This document shows positions 8,591-15,022 of a stretch of DNA of 17,020 bases, in pieces. This stretch comes from an uncultured Collinsella sp. (lineage in GTDB: Bacteria; Actinomycetota; Coriobacteriia; Coriobacteriales; Coriobacteriaceae). Within the stretch, counting starts at the first letter, position 1. Each line of letters starts with the position of its first letter. The translations under genes were made by a program, and so were the position numbers. Location: assembly GCA_902490445.1 (NCBI GenBank), contig CABUDZ010000042.1, positions 1-17,020 of the forward strand, in the 5' to 3' direction. A model generated the notes under the pieces. It saw only the letters and a program-made list of their open reading frames with translations, made no database searches and had not been told where the DNA came from.

Positions 8591-8621
8591 AGTGTAGCAC
8601 ACCACCAAACTAAAGCGACAA
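8591..8621 (-). promoter_or_regulatory. Probable extended -10 promoter of the yerC-like gene
   Basis: On the minus strand TGCTACACT gives an extended -10 (TG-n-TACACT; hexamer at 8591-8596). A TTGTCG -35-like box lies at 8616-8621 with a long 19-bp spacer. Transcription would start near 8584, leaving a ~100-nt leader that contains the short ORF. Confidence 0.55.
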
Positions 8622-8809
8622 GACTCTCTGCCAGCGGCACGTTTTTTAGGACGAACGCCGTTTTGAAACCGAATGCGCACGTAAGCTCCACGAATATCTG
8701 AGACAATGGGCGGCCGAACAAGGCGGCACGCCCGCGCGTCCGTCCAGGCTGCCGCAGCAAACCGCTTCACGCGTCACCAACGCACCCTGCGCAAGAAAGG
8801 ATTCACACC

Positions 8810-9175
8810 ATGCGCTTTATGCTTAACTGGCTCTTTACCTCGATCGCCATCGCGATTGCCACGTTCCTCGTTCCCGGCATCCAGCCCTTCGGTTTTACCG
8901 AGGCCTGGGTCTGCTTCGCCTTCGTGGGGCTGTTCCTGAACATCGTCGATTCGTTCGTCAAGCCGTTCCTCACGGTCATCTCGCTGCCGCTCACGATCAT
9001 TACGCTCGGTATTTTCCAGCTCGTGCTCAACAGCTTTATGCTGGAGCTCGCCAGCTACCTGTCGGTCAACCTGTTGGGCGTCGGCATCTCCATCGCCGGC
9101 TTTGGCTCGGCCTTTATGGGCAGCATCCTGGTGTCCATCATGCGCAGCATTCTCGACAGCATCGCCGAGGACTAA
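8810..9175 (+). CDS. Four-helix membrane protein, phage holin family 4 / YvlD type
   Basis: A 121-residue integral membrane protein with about four hydrophobic helices. The first starts at residue 3 (MLNWLFTSIAIAIATFLVPGI); others lie near 30-50, 55-75 and 85-110. The signature FVGLFLNIVDSFVKPFLTVISLPLTII matches the family called 'phage holin family 4' (PF04020), which includes chromosomal YvlD. Despite the name, most members are housekeeping or envelope-stress proteins of unknown function, and nothing here suggests a prophage. AAAGGA lies 9 nt before the ATG. It is transcribed alone and ends at a strong terminator. Confidence 0.9.
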   Translation: MRFMLNWLFTSIAIAIATFLVPGIQPFGFTEAWVCFAFVGLFLNIVDSFVKPFLTVISLPLTIITLGIFQLVLNSFMLELASYLSVNLLGVGISIAGFGSAFMGSILVSIMRSILDSIAED

Positions 9176-9215
9176 AACGGCCATTCCGGCCGCGCCCGTC
9201 TCAACAGCCCAAAAC

Positions 9216-9254
9216 GAAGGCCGCCCATCGCAAAAATGGGCGGCCTTCTTATTT
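9216..9254 (+). terminator. Strong intrinsic terminator, likely bidirectional
   Basis: A perfect 13-bp stem (GAAGGCCGCCCAT at 9216-9228 with 9236-9248) and a 7-nt loop, followed by TTATTT on the plus strand and preceded by AAAA, giving GTTTT on the minus strand. It lies between two convergent genes, the holin-family gene (plus) and the Rrf2 regulator (minus), and may serve both. Confidence 0.92.
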
Positions 9255-9317
9255 GTCAGGTCTCAAAGGACGAGAGAATCTACCATTTCCGCCCCGTCCC
9301 CACATGGCAGGTATGGG

Positions 9318-9746
9318 TTAGATGACGTAGTCATAGCCATGGTTGGGAGCGACAAGTTGATCGAGCGTCACGCCGTCGAGGTAATCGTTGATGAGCTTGT
9401 CCAGGTTCTTCCACACGTCGAGCGTGGGGCACTCGTCCGAACGCGAACAGCCCTTGCAGTCGCCGTCCAGGCATGCGACCGGTGCCAGACTACCCTCGGT
9501 CAGGCGCAGGATCTCGCCCACCGTGTACTGCTCGGGCGGGCGCGTGAGCACATAGCCACCGCCCTTGCCGCGCATGCCCGAAAGCATGTTGGCGCGCACG
9601 AGCGTAGCCAAGATGTTCTCGAGATATTTCTCGGAAATCCCCTGTCGCGCCGCGATCTCTTTGAGCGGGATGCGACCGGCCGCCTGGTGCTCGGCCAGAT
9701 CGACCATAACGCGCAGGGCATATCTGCCCTTAGTAGAAACCAACAT
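9318..9746 (-). CDS. Rrf2-family transcriptional regulator, IscR-like with four cysteines
   Basis: A 142-residue Rrf2 protein. MLVSTKGRYALRVMVDLAEH is the usual family start, followed by the winged HTH (IPLKEIAARQGISEKYLENILATLVRANMLSGMRGKGGGYVL). Cysteines at 92, 97, 100 and 106 form C-x4-C-x2-C-x5-C in the region where IscR binds its Fe-S cluster with C92/C98/C104. An Fe-S- or thiol-sensing role is therefore likely; I cannot say which three ligands would be used. It is divergent from cysK. In Bacillus the Rrf2 protein CymR represses cysteine genes with CysK as partner, so control of cysK is a reasonable inference. Two palindromes lie in the shared 252-bp intergenic region. The ribosome site is weak (AAAGG about 12 nt upstream), but the N-terminus fits the family well. 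Confidence 0.94.
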   Translation of the reverse strand: MLVSTKGRYALRVMVDLAEHQAAGRIPLKEIAARQGISEKYLENILATLVRANMLSGMRGKGGGYVLTRPPEQYTVGEILRLTEGSLAPVACLDGDCKGCSRSDECPTLDVWKNLDKLINDYLDGVTLDQLVAPNHGYDYVI

Positions 9747-9777
9747 GTATAGTGCTGCCTTTCGGTCATTTAGTCCG

Positions 9778-9788
9778 TAGAAATTCTA
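9778..9788. promoter_or_regulatory. TAGAA-A-TTCTA palindrome over the rrf2 -10 box
   Basis: An 11-bp perfect palindrome overlaps a minus-strand TAGAAT hexamer (9783-9788), the best -10 candidate for the Rrf2 gene. This position suits autorepression. No good -35 accompanies it. It differs in spacing from the cysK-side palindrome, so a common binding protein is unproven. Confidence 0.35.
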
Positions 9789-9862
9789 GCCGAAAAATAG
9801 TTTTGAAAATACCCGTTCCGGTCAAGATGGTTAATCGACTCGCAATAATCTTCTATTTCCTA

Positions 9863-9891
9863 TTGCATTACTAGGCTTTAGTGTCTAGTAT
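9863..9891 (+). promoter_or_regulatory. cysK sigma70 promoter with internal palindromic operator
   Basis: TTGCAT (9863-9868), a 17-bp spacer and TAGTAT (9886-9891) form a good housekeeping promoter. Inside it lies the perfect inverted repeat TACTAG-N10-CTAGTA (9869-9874 and 9885-9890), filling the spacer and overlapping the -10. A protein bound here would block RNA polymerase. The divergent Rrf2 regulator is the obvious candidate. Transcription would start around 9897-9900. Confidence 0.75.
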
Positions 9892-9900
9892 GCTTCCCAA

Positions 9901-9966
9901 CAGCTAAACGAACAACCTATAAGGTTTATGGGTTTAGCTGCCACACGCGCCGTGAAGCCACACGGC
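9901..9966 (+). promoter_or_regulatory. Structured 5' leader of the cysK mRNA
   Basis: Immediately at the predicted start of transcription, CAGCTAAAC (9901-9909) pairs perfectly with GTTTAGCTG (9932-9940). Inside this, AACCT (9914-9918) pairs with AGGTT (9922-9926). A second hairpin follows, GCCGTG (9949-9954) with CACGGC (9961-9966). The structure does not look like a T-box and I recognise no riboswitch class. It may stabilise the 5' end, regulate translation, or (outer repeat) act as a DNA operator. Confidence 0.5.
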
Positions 9967-9998
9967 AACCAGCAACTTGAACACTTTGGAGGTTCACC

Positions 9999-10937
9999 AT
10001 GAGCAAGGTTTACACGTCCATCGATCAGCTTATCGGCCACACCCCGCTCCTGGAGCTCACCCACTTTGAGGCCGACGAGGACCTCAAGGCTCGTGTGCTC
10101 GTCAAACTCGAATACTTCAACCCCGCCGGATCAGTTAAAGACCGCGTCGCCAAGAACATGATTGACGAGGCCGAGAAGGCCGGCAAGCTCGTGCGCGGCG
10201 GCGACTACACCATCATCGAACCCACGAGCGGCAACACCGGCGTCGGCATCGCCTCGGTGGCAGCGGCCCGCGGCTACAAGGTGATCATCACCATGCCCGA
10301 GACCATGTCCGTCGAGCGCCGCAAGCTTATGCAGGCATACGGCGCACAGCTCGTGCTCACCGACGGCTCCAAGGGTATGAAGGGCGCTATCGCCAAGGCC
10401 GAGGAGCTGCAGAAGGAGACCCCCAACAGCATACTCGCCGGCCAGTTTGTGAACCCCGCGAACCCGGCCATCCACAAGGCCACGACCGGCCCCGAGATCT
10501 GGGATGACACCGACGGCCAGGTCGACATCTTCGTCGCCGGCGTTGGCACCGGCGGTACCGTGACCGGCGTGGGCGAGTTCCTCAAGGAGCAGAACCCCCA
10601 GATTCAGGTTGTCGCCGTCGAGCCCGCCACCTCCCCGGTGCTCTCTAAGGGCCAGGCCGGCCCGCACAAGATCCAGGGTATCGGCGCCGGCTTTGTGCCC
10701 GACGTCCTCGACACCCAGGTCTATGACGAGATCATCCCCGTCGAGAACGACGATGCCTTTGCCACCGGCCGCGCCATGGGCCACAAGGAAGGCGTGCTCG
10801 TGGGCATTTCGTCCGGCGCCGCCGTCTGGGCCGCTCTGCAGCTGGCCAAGCGCCCCGAGAACGAAGGCAAGACCATCGTGGCGCTGCTCGCCGACACCGG
10901 CGAGCGCTACCTGTCCACGGCGCTCTTCCAGGACTAG
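9999..10937 (+). CDS. cysK: Cysteine synthase A (O-acetylserine sulfhydrylase)
   Basis: A 312-residue fold-type II PLP enzyme that makes cysteine from O-acetylserine and sulfide in the cytoplasm. NPAGSVKDR carries the PLP lysine (Lys47). PTSGNTG (76-81) is the Asn-loop that contacts substrate and cofactor. GTGGT (183-187) binds the PLP phosphate, and GISSGAA supplies the Ser near the pyridine nitrogen. Length and motifs match CysK rather than cystathionine beta-synthase, which carries extra domains. The start is firm: GGAGG lies 6 nt upstream of ATG 9999. The gene is preceded by its own promoter-operator and structured leader and lies divergent from an IscR-like regulator. A short palindrome without a T-run (10942-10958) follows the stop. 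Confidence 0.97.
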   Translation: MSKVYTSIDQLIGHTPLLELTHFEADEDLKARVLVKLEYFNPAGSVKDRVAKNMIDEAEKAGKLVRGGDYTIIEPTSGNTGVGIASVAAARGYKVIITMPETMSVERRKLMQAYGAQLVLTDGSKGMKGAIAKAEELQKETPNSILAGQFVNPANPAIHKATTGPEIWDDTDGQVDIFVAGVGTGGTVTGVGEFLKEQNPQIQVVAVEPATSPVLSKGQAGPHKIQGIGAGFVPDVLDTQVYDEIIPVENDDAFATGRAMGHKEGVLVGISSGAAVWAALQLAKRPENEGKTIVALLADTGERYLSTALFQD

Positions 10938-10941
10938 AGCT

Positions 10942-10958
10942 CTCGTTCTTAGAACGAG
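10942..10958. repeat. Palindrome just after the cysK stop
   Basis: CTCGTTCT-T-AGAACGAG is a perfect 8-bp inverted repeat starting 5 nt past the stop. No T-run follows, so it is not a classical terminator. It may protect the 3' end of the mRNA or act as a weak terminator. Confidence 0.5.
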
Positions 10959-11011
10959 TCCAAGTCACGCCGGTCTCCCCTCTCTTCTGGCAGCCTGAGC
11001 TCATCCCAACA

Positions 11012-11045
11012 GGGTGTCCCACAGGACGCCCGAACTTGCTACAAT
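11012..11045 (+). promoter_or_regulatory. Probable mnmA promoter with overlapping inverted repeat
   Basis: TTGCTACAAT contains an extended -10 (TG-n-TACAAT; hexamer at 11040-11045). In the -35 region GGGTGTCC (11012-11019) faces GGACGCCC (11024-11031), a 7-of-8 inverted repeat where no canonical -35 is visible. This repeat could be an activator or repressor site. It is the only promoter-like sequence I can see between cysK and mnmA. Confidence 0.45.
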
Positions 11046-11049
11046 GTCT

Positions 11050-11088
11050 GCGGCGCGGAACCAGCCTCCCGCGCCGCTTTTCTTTTTT
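11050..11088 (+). terminator. Intrinsic terminator/attenuator directly upstream of mnmA
   Basis: GCGGCGCGG (11050-11058) pairs over 9 bp with CCGCGCCGC (11069-11077), followed by TTTTCTTTTTT. It is a textbook strong terminator. It begins about 5 nt after the -10 box and ends 29 nt before the mnmA start, so it either ends cysK transcription or acts as a promoter-proximal attenuator for mnmA. Confidence 0.9.
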
Positions 11089-11117
11089 GGCCACATGCCA
11101 CCAAGGAGAACCTCCCC

Positions 11118-12218
11118 ATGCACAACAAGCGCGTGCTCGTCGCCATGAGTGGCGGCGTCGATTCCAGCGTGACCGCGTACCTGCTCAAAAGCCAGGGCTA
11201 CGAATGCGTCGGCGCCACCATGCGCCTCACCTGCCCCGCACCCGACCCCGCCACGGGCATGAGCAAGGTCGACCGCGACATCGCCGATGCAAAGGCCGTC
11301 GCCGAGCGCCTGGGGATACCCCACCATGCGCTCGACCTGCAGCAGACCTTCGACAGCAACGTTATCGAGCGCTTCGTGACCACCTACCAGAAGGGGTTGA
11401 CGCCCAACCCGTGCATCATCTGCAACCGCCATATTAAGTTTGGCGCGCTGCTCGATGCGGCGCTGGATATGGGCTGCGACTACATCGCCACAGGCCACTA
11501 CGCAAAGACCAGCCAGGCGTCCGACGGAACCTGGCAGCTGCACCGCGGCGAGGACCCCAAAAAGGACCAGAGTTACTTTTTGTATTCGCTCACGCAAGAG
11601 CGCCTGGCACGCACAATCTTTCCGCTGGCAGGCCTAGACAAAGAGCGCGACGTGCGCCGCATAGCCGCCGAGCAGGGCTTTACCAACGCCAAGAAGGCCG
11701 AAAGCGAGGATATCTGCTTTATTCCAGACGGTGACTACGCGGGTTATATCGAGCGCCGCTGCGGACATCCCGCTGCACCGGGCGACATTGTGTGGCGCGA
11801 CGGCAGCGTGGTCGGACGCCACAACGGCGCGCTGCGCTACACCATCGGCCAGCGCAAGGGCCTGGGCGTCGCAATGGCGCATCCCGTGTATGTGACGGGC
11901 GTCGACGCCGCCAACAACACCGTGCATCTGGGCGAGGCCGAGGACCTGACGGCCGCAGCACTCACGGCCAGCGGCTGGATCTGGAGCGCCCCTGCTGACC
12001 GCATGGAGGCAGAGCTCGACGCCGGCGGCATTCACGTGGGCGCCAAGTACCGCTACCGTCAAAAGGACCAGGCAGCAACCCTTACACGTGGCGAAGACGG
12101 GCAAATGCTGCTAACTTTTGACGAGCCACAGCGAGCCATCGCCCCCGGCCAGGCAGTCGTCGTCTACCGCGGCGACATCGTCTTGGGCGGCGGCACCGTG
12201 ACCGGCGCACTTAAGTAG
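11118..12218 (+). CDS. mnmA: tRNA-specific 2-thiouridylase MnmA
   Basis: A 366-residue enzyme that thiolates U34 of tRNA for Lys, Glu and Gln, using sulfur passed from a cysteine desulfurase. The PP-loop SGGVDSS (11-17) activates the uridine by adenylation. NPCIICNRHIKFG holds Cys102, aligning with the nucleophilic Cys of E. coli MnmA, and ESEDICFIPDG holds the second catalytic Cys (Cys200). ATGHYAK and RYTIGQRKGLGV are further family motifs; the C-terminal beta-barrel region is complete. AAGGAG lies 9 nt before ATG 11118. The gene lies downstream of cysK, so sulfur supply and use are neighbours, but a terminator separates them. It ends 8 bp from the convergent HipA-like gene with no terminator in between. 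Confidence 0.97.
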   Translation: MHNKRVLVAMSGGVDSSVTAYLLKSQGYECVGATMRLTCPAPDPATGMSKVDRDIADAKAVAERLGIPHHALDLQQTFDSNVIERFVTTYQKGLTPNPCIICNRHIKFGALLDAALDMGCDYIATGHYAKTSQASDGTWQLHRGEDPKKDQSYFLYSLTQERLARTIFPLAGLDKERDVRRIAAEQGFTNAKKAESEDICFIPDGDYAGYIERRCGHPAAPGDIVWRDGSVVGRHNGALRYTIGQRKGLGVAMAHPVYVTGVDAANNTVHLGEAEDLTAAALTASGWIWSAPADRMEAELDAGGIHVGAKYRYRQKDQAATLTRGEDGQMLLTFDEPQRAIAPGQAVVVYRGDIVLGGGTVTGALK

Positions 12219-12226
12219 CCGCGGGT

Positions 12227-13600
12227 TTATCGCTGCACGTGTCGAAGTACCTCAACAGCGGCACCAACCTCGATTATGCGACGCTCGAGGCCGCGGCGGA
12301 TGGCCTCGAGTCGACCCTCCGCCGTGGCCCATTCGCTCTGCGAAAGAATCTCGATCGCCTCATCAACAAATCCGTTGAGCCGCGATGAATCGAACCAATC
12401 GAGCAAATCCGCAAGCGCCAGCTGGACGGAAGGGTCGGGCCCAAACGGCTTAGCGGAAAACCCAAACTCCCCAGCTGCGAGCACGGCAGTTGGCACGTTG
12501 TACCACAGACAGTTGCCGCTATCGAACAGCGGAGCAGGTTTTATCTCCAGGGTGTCGACATTGCGGATGATGCCGAAGTTTCGCCAATGGCGGTCGCTGT
12601 TGGCCAAAAGGGCATCGCAGACAATCATCTGCGACATAGACCTTCTCACAGCGGCCTCATCGGCACCATGCTTGCCAAGGCAGCGACAGTATCGATCGTA
12701 TGTCGAGTTTCCCCGCTGGCCACCAAGTGCGCCCTTAACGTAAACAGCCGGAACGTATTCCTCGCGGCCGTCAAGAAAATCCTCGCACAGGCACGCAGGG
12801 CCATCGAACATCCGCTCAACCGTATAAGGAACAAACTCGCCCTCCGACAGCAAGCGACGATGCAGAGCCGTTGCAACCGCCTCGTTAAAGGGCCGTTGGT
12901 CGTCCATGCCGCATCCCTTGACCAGAACGCGAACACCGTTGCGAATCATCCACGATTTAGGGAGCTCGCCCTCGGACGTGTTATCAGGATTTTTAAGACC
13001 GATGCCTTCCAGCCAACCCGAACGCTCTTCGGGTGCCGATCGCTCAAATTCGTTCTCAAAGTAATTGATGTTTTGCCATTTGAGTTCGGCGCAATCGGCC
13101 GGCCGCAGCCAATAGCAATCCGAAAGCGATAGGCCCAGGCACTGAACCGGCACCTCAATGCCACTGGCAATTCCCAGTTCACGATAGCGCGAGACGAGTC
13201 CGGGGCGGACGTCAGGCACCGACCGATGGCTCCACCACACATTGAGCTCCCGTTTATTCACCGTAGGAGAAGAACTCGAGCACGTGCCAAACGGCATCCT
13301 CTGCGCATCGAGGACCTCGGCGATTTCGAAGGGAAACTCACGCGTCGGATCAAATGAGACATGCGCGATCTCATGGTCGGCCGACATCAGCGTAAACTTG
13401 CGTCCCACATCAGCCGCAGGACGGCGTCCTCGCTTGCGGACCTTTTGGTAGGCGGTCGCAGAATTGTACTCGACCATCTTCCGGCCGCCCACAATATCGC
13501 ACACAAGCGTCCCCGATGCGGCAAGTTGCGATATGCGGGCTTTCGTAACGCCCAACAGGCGGGCGGCATCACCCATAGATAAGTACTCAGACGTATCCAT
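12227..13600 (-). CDS. HTH-HipA-like kinase fusion protein
   Basis: About 457 residues from ATG 13600. That start is preferred to the GTG 13612/ATG 13609 because GAGGTGAT lies at a suitable distance only from it. The N-terminus (SMGDAARLLGVTKARISQLAASGTL, residues 8-32) is a MerR/excisionase-type helix-turn-helix, followed by a basic linker. The rest has HipA-like kinase features: LGLSLSDCYWLRP (~155-167), an ATP-site lysine in RVLVKG (~228), the catalytic loop ANSDRHWRNFG (Asp ~336, Asn ~341) and the metal-binding Asp in APLFDSG (~360). HipA kinases are Ser/Thr kinases, toxic in HipBA modules. Here no separate antitoxin gene is adjacent, so regulator and kinase appear fused. All catalytic residues seem present. 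Substrate and toxicity are unknown. Confidence 0.85.
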   Translation of the reverse strand: MDTSEYLSMGDAARLLGVTKARISQLAASGTLVCDIVGGRKMVEYNSATAYQKVRKRGRRPAADVGRKFTLMSADHEIAHVSFDPTREFPFEIAEVLDAQRMPFGTCSSSSPTVNKRELNVWWSHRSVPDVRPGLVSRYRELGIASGIEVPVQCLGLSLSDCYWLRPADCAELKWQNINYFENEFERSAPEERSGWLEGIGLKNPDNTSEGELPKSWMIRNGVRVLVKGCGMDDQRPFNEAVATALHRRLLSEGEFVPYTVERMFDGPACLCEDFLDGREEYVPAVYVKGALGGQRGNSTYDRYCRCLGKHGADEAAVRRSMSQMIVCDALLANSDRHWRNFGIIRNVDTLEIKPAPLFDSGNCLWYNVPTAVLAAGEFGFSAKPFGPDPSVQLALADLLDWFDSSRLNGFVDEAIEILSQSEWATAEGRLEAIRRGLERRIIEVGAAVEVLRHVQR

Positions 13601-13631
13601 ACACCGCATCACCTCGTTAAGTAATTTACAC

Positions 13632-13668
13632 GTTTAGTTAATAGATTACATACATCATAATACTAAAC
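13632..13668. promoter_or_regulatory. Inverted repeat in the AT-rich upstream region of the HTH-kinase gene
   Basis: GTTTAGT (13632-13638) and ACTAAAC (13662-13668) form a perfect 7-bp inverted repeat 23 bp apart, in a strikingly AT-rich 70-bp stretch directly before the gene. A weak minus-strand promoter (TTGGGC, 17-bp spacer, TATGTA) would overlap the repeat. It is a natural candidate for autoregulation by the protein's own HTH domain. Confidence 0.45.
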
Positions 13669-13679
13669 AGCCCAAAGCG

Positions 13680-13704
13680 AAAAAAGGCCCGAAAAACGGG
13701 CCTT
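13680..13704 (-). terminator. Intrinsic terminator of the M42 peptidase gene
   Basis: AAGGCCCG-AAAAA-CGGGCCTT (8-bp stem, 13684-13704). On the minus strand it is followed by TTTTTTCG. It lies 34 nt past the M42 peptidase stop. Confidence 0.88.
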
Positions 13705-13737
13705 AGTGATTGGTCAGCCGAGTCGCAAGCTGCTCCC

Positions 13738-14766
13738 CTAGCGCTGCACGTAGGCGCGGACGAGCTCGTAGGTGTTGCGCACGCCGTCAATGTGGCTGCG
13801 CTCGTAGTTGTGGCTCGCGTACACGCCGGGGCCGATCAGGCCGTGACGGATGTCGTAACCGGCCGAAAGCGTGGCCTCGACGTCGGAACCGTAATGCGGG
13901 TACACATCGATGGCGTAATCGAGCTCCAGCTCGCGCGCGATGTTGGACAGCGTGGTTACCAGGTCGTAGTTGTACGGACCGCCCGAATCCTTGGCGCAAA
14001 TCGACACCATGCGCTCGGTGCAGCCCAGGTCGTCGCCCACGCAGCCCATGTCAACGCTGATCATCTCGCGCGTGTCGGCCGGCACAAAGGCACCGCCGTG
14101 GCCGACCTCCTCGTACACGGTAAAGAGCAGCGACACCTTACGCGAGAGGGTCACCTCGCCGTCGGCAACGGCGCGAGCCAAACCCAGCAGAATCGACGCC
14201 GACAGCTTGTCATCCAGGAAGCGGCTCTTGATGTAGCCACTCTCCGTCACCGTGGTGCGCGGATCCATAGCGATGATATCGCCCGTCTGAATACCCAGCT
14301 CGAGCACATCGTCTTTGCTGTCAACGTTCTCGTCGAGCAAGATCTCCATGTTCTTCTCGATGGTCTTGACCGGTTCATCGGCCACGTGCGCCGAAGGCTC
14401 GGTGTTGAGGACCACACCCGTATACACATTGCCGTCACGCGTGTAGACGGTGCAGTTCTCGCCATCGGCCGTAGACCACTGGTGCCCGCCGAGCGTCGTG
14501 GGACGCAAGCGACCATTGTCCTTAATGGAGCGCACCATGGCGCCCAGGGTATCGACATGGCTCGCCAATACGAGCGGCTCGCCCTCGCCGCCAAGTTCAA
14601 CCAGCACGTTACCCTTATTAGAACGCTCAGGCCCAAAGCCCATATCGCGCAGGGTCTCCATTAGATAATCAGTCGCCGCACGGGTATAGCCCGTAGGCGA
14701 AGCAATCGAGGTAAGCGCCTTCAACTGCTCAGCAATATAGGAGAGCGTAGAATCCATCTGGGACAC
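13738..14766 (-). CDS. M42-family metallo-aminopeptidase (FrvX/YsdC type)
   Basis: A cytoplasmic di-metal aminopeptidase of about 342 residues, usually a large tetrahedral complex that trims peptides. Metal and catalytic residues are in order: ASHVDTLG (His70, Asp72), FLDDKLSA (bridging Asp ~184), FTVYEEVGHGG (Glu ~218-219), ISVDMG (Asp ~238) and a C-terminal His in ASHNYERSH (~325). All are present, so activity is expected. The reading frame extends upstream to 14820 but the extension looks non-coding. GTG 14766 is chosen because AAAGGG lies 8 nt upstream, whereas ATG 14757 would be 17 nt from it; TTG 14769 is also possible. A terminator follows. The true substrate and promoter are not evident. 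Confidence 0.9.
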   Translation of the reverse strand: MSQMDSTLSYIAEQLKALTSIASPTGYTRAATDYLMETLRDMGFGPERSNKGNVLVELGGEGEPLVLASHVDTLGAMVRSIKDNGRLRPTTLGGHQWSTADGENCTVYTRDGNVYTGVVLNTEPSAHVADEPVKTIEKNMEILLDENVDSKDDVLELGIQTGDIIAMDPRTTVTESGYIKSRFLDDKLSASILLGLARAVADGEVTLSRKVSLLFTVYEEVGHGGAFVPADTREMISVDMGCVGDDLGCTERMVSICAKDSGGPYNYDLVTTLSNIARELELDYAIDVYPHYGSDVEATLSAGYDIRHGLIGPGVYASHNYERSHIDGVRNTYELVRAYVQR

Positions 14767-14890
14767 CAAAGTCACCCTTTCATATCGAATTAAACCCACA
14801 GCAACAATACCACCACGCACATTTATTTACCCAGAGAGACAACCCATCGAGCTCCCCAGAGCTGCGCCCGTCACGATAACGAGCCGGCAG

Positions 14891-15009
14891 GCCCCTGCCC
14901 GTTAGCCCCACAATCTTTCCGCAGGACGGAGGAAGCCCCCGCCGCACGAAGTGCGCAGCGGGGGCTTCCGACATGTCCGAGGACGATTCTGGGGCTAACG
15001 GGCGGGGGC
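14891..15009. repeat. 119-bp nested palindrome with 52-nt arms (REP/MITE-like)
   Basis: The left arm 14891-14942 and right arm 14958-15009 are equal in length and complementary except for a mismatched central block. Perfect blocks are GCCCGTTAGCCCCA against TGGGGCTAACGGGC on the outside and GGAAGCCCCCGC against GCGGGGGCTTCC on the inside. The tip CGCAC-GAA-GTGCG forms its own stem. It begins 13 nt past the stop of the FucO-like gene and has no T-run on either side, so it is not a classical terminator. It could be a repetitive extragenic palindrome, a small non-autonomous mobile element, or an mRNA 3'-end stabiliser. It accounts for most of the gap between the two minus-strand genes. Confidence 0.85.
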
Positions 15010-15022
15010 CCGCCGAACCAAG

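Noticed and set aside
7004..8701. 565-codon plus-strand ORF
   Set aside because: Covers the addB start, a terminator and the YerC-like gene on the other strand; no recognisable domain.
8482..8760. 92-codon minus-strand ORF upstream of the yerC-like gene, overlapping its ATG
   Set aside because: It runs through the predicted promoter and has no ribosome site or family likeness. The short in-frame leader ORF is better supported.
8810..9175. Prophage holin as a sign of a prophage
   Set aside because: The family name is misleading: YvlD-type members are chromosomal, and no lysin, tail, capsid or integrase gene is near.
14764..14807. TTGTTG-N17-TATGAA promoter for the M42 peptidase
   Set aside because: Spacing is ideal but the -10 overlaps the AAAGGG ribosome site, so transcription would start at the start codon and lose it; not supported without 5'-end data.
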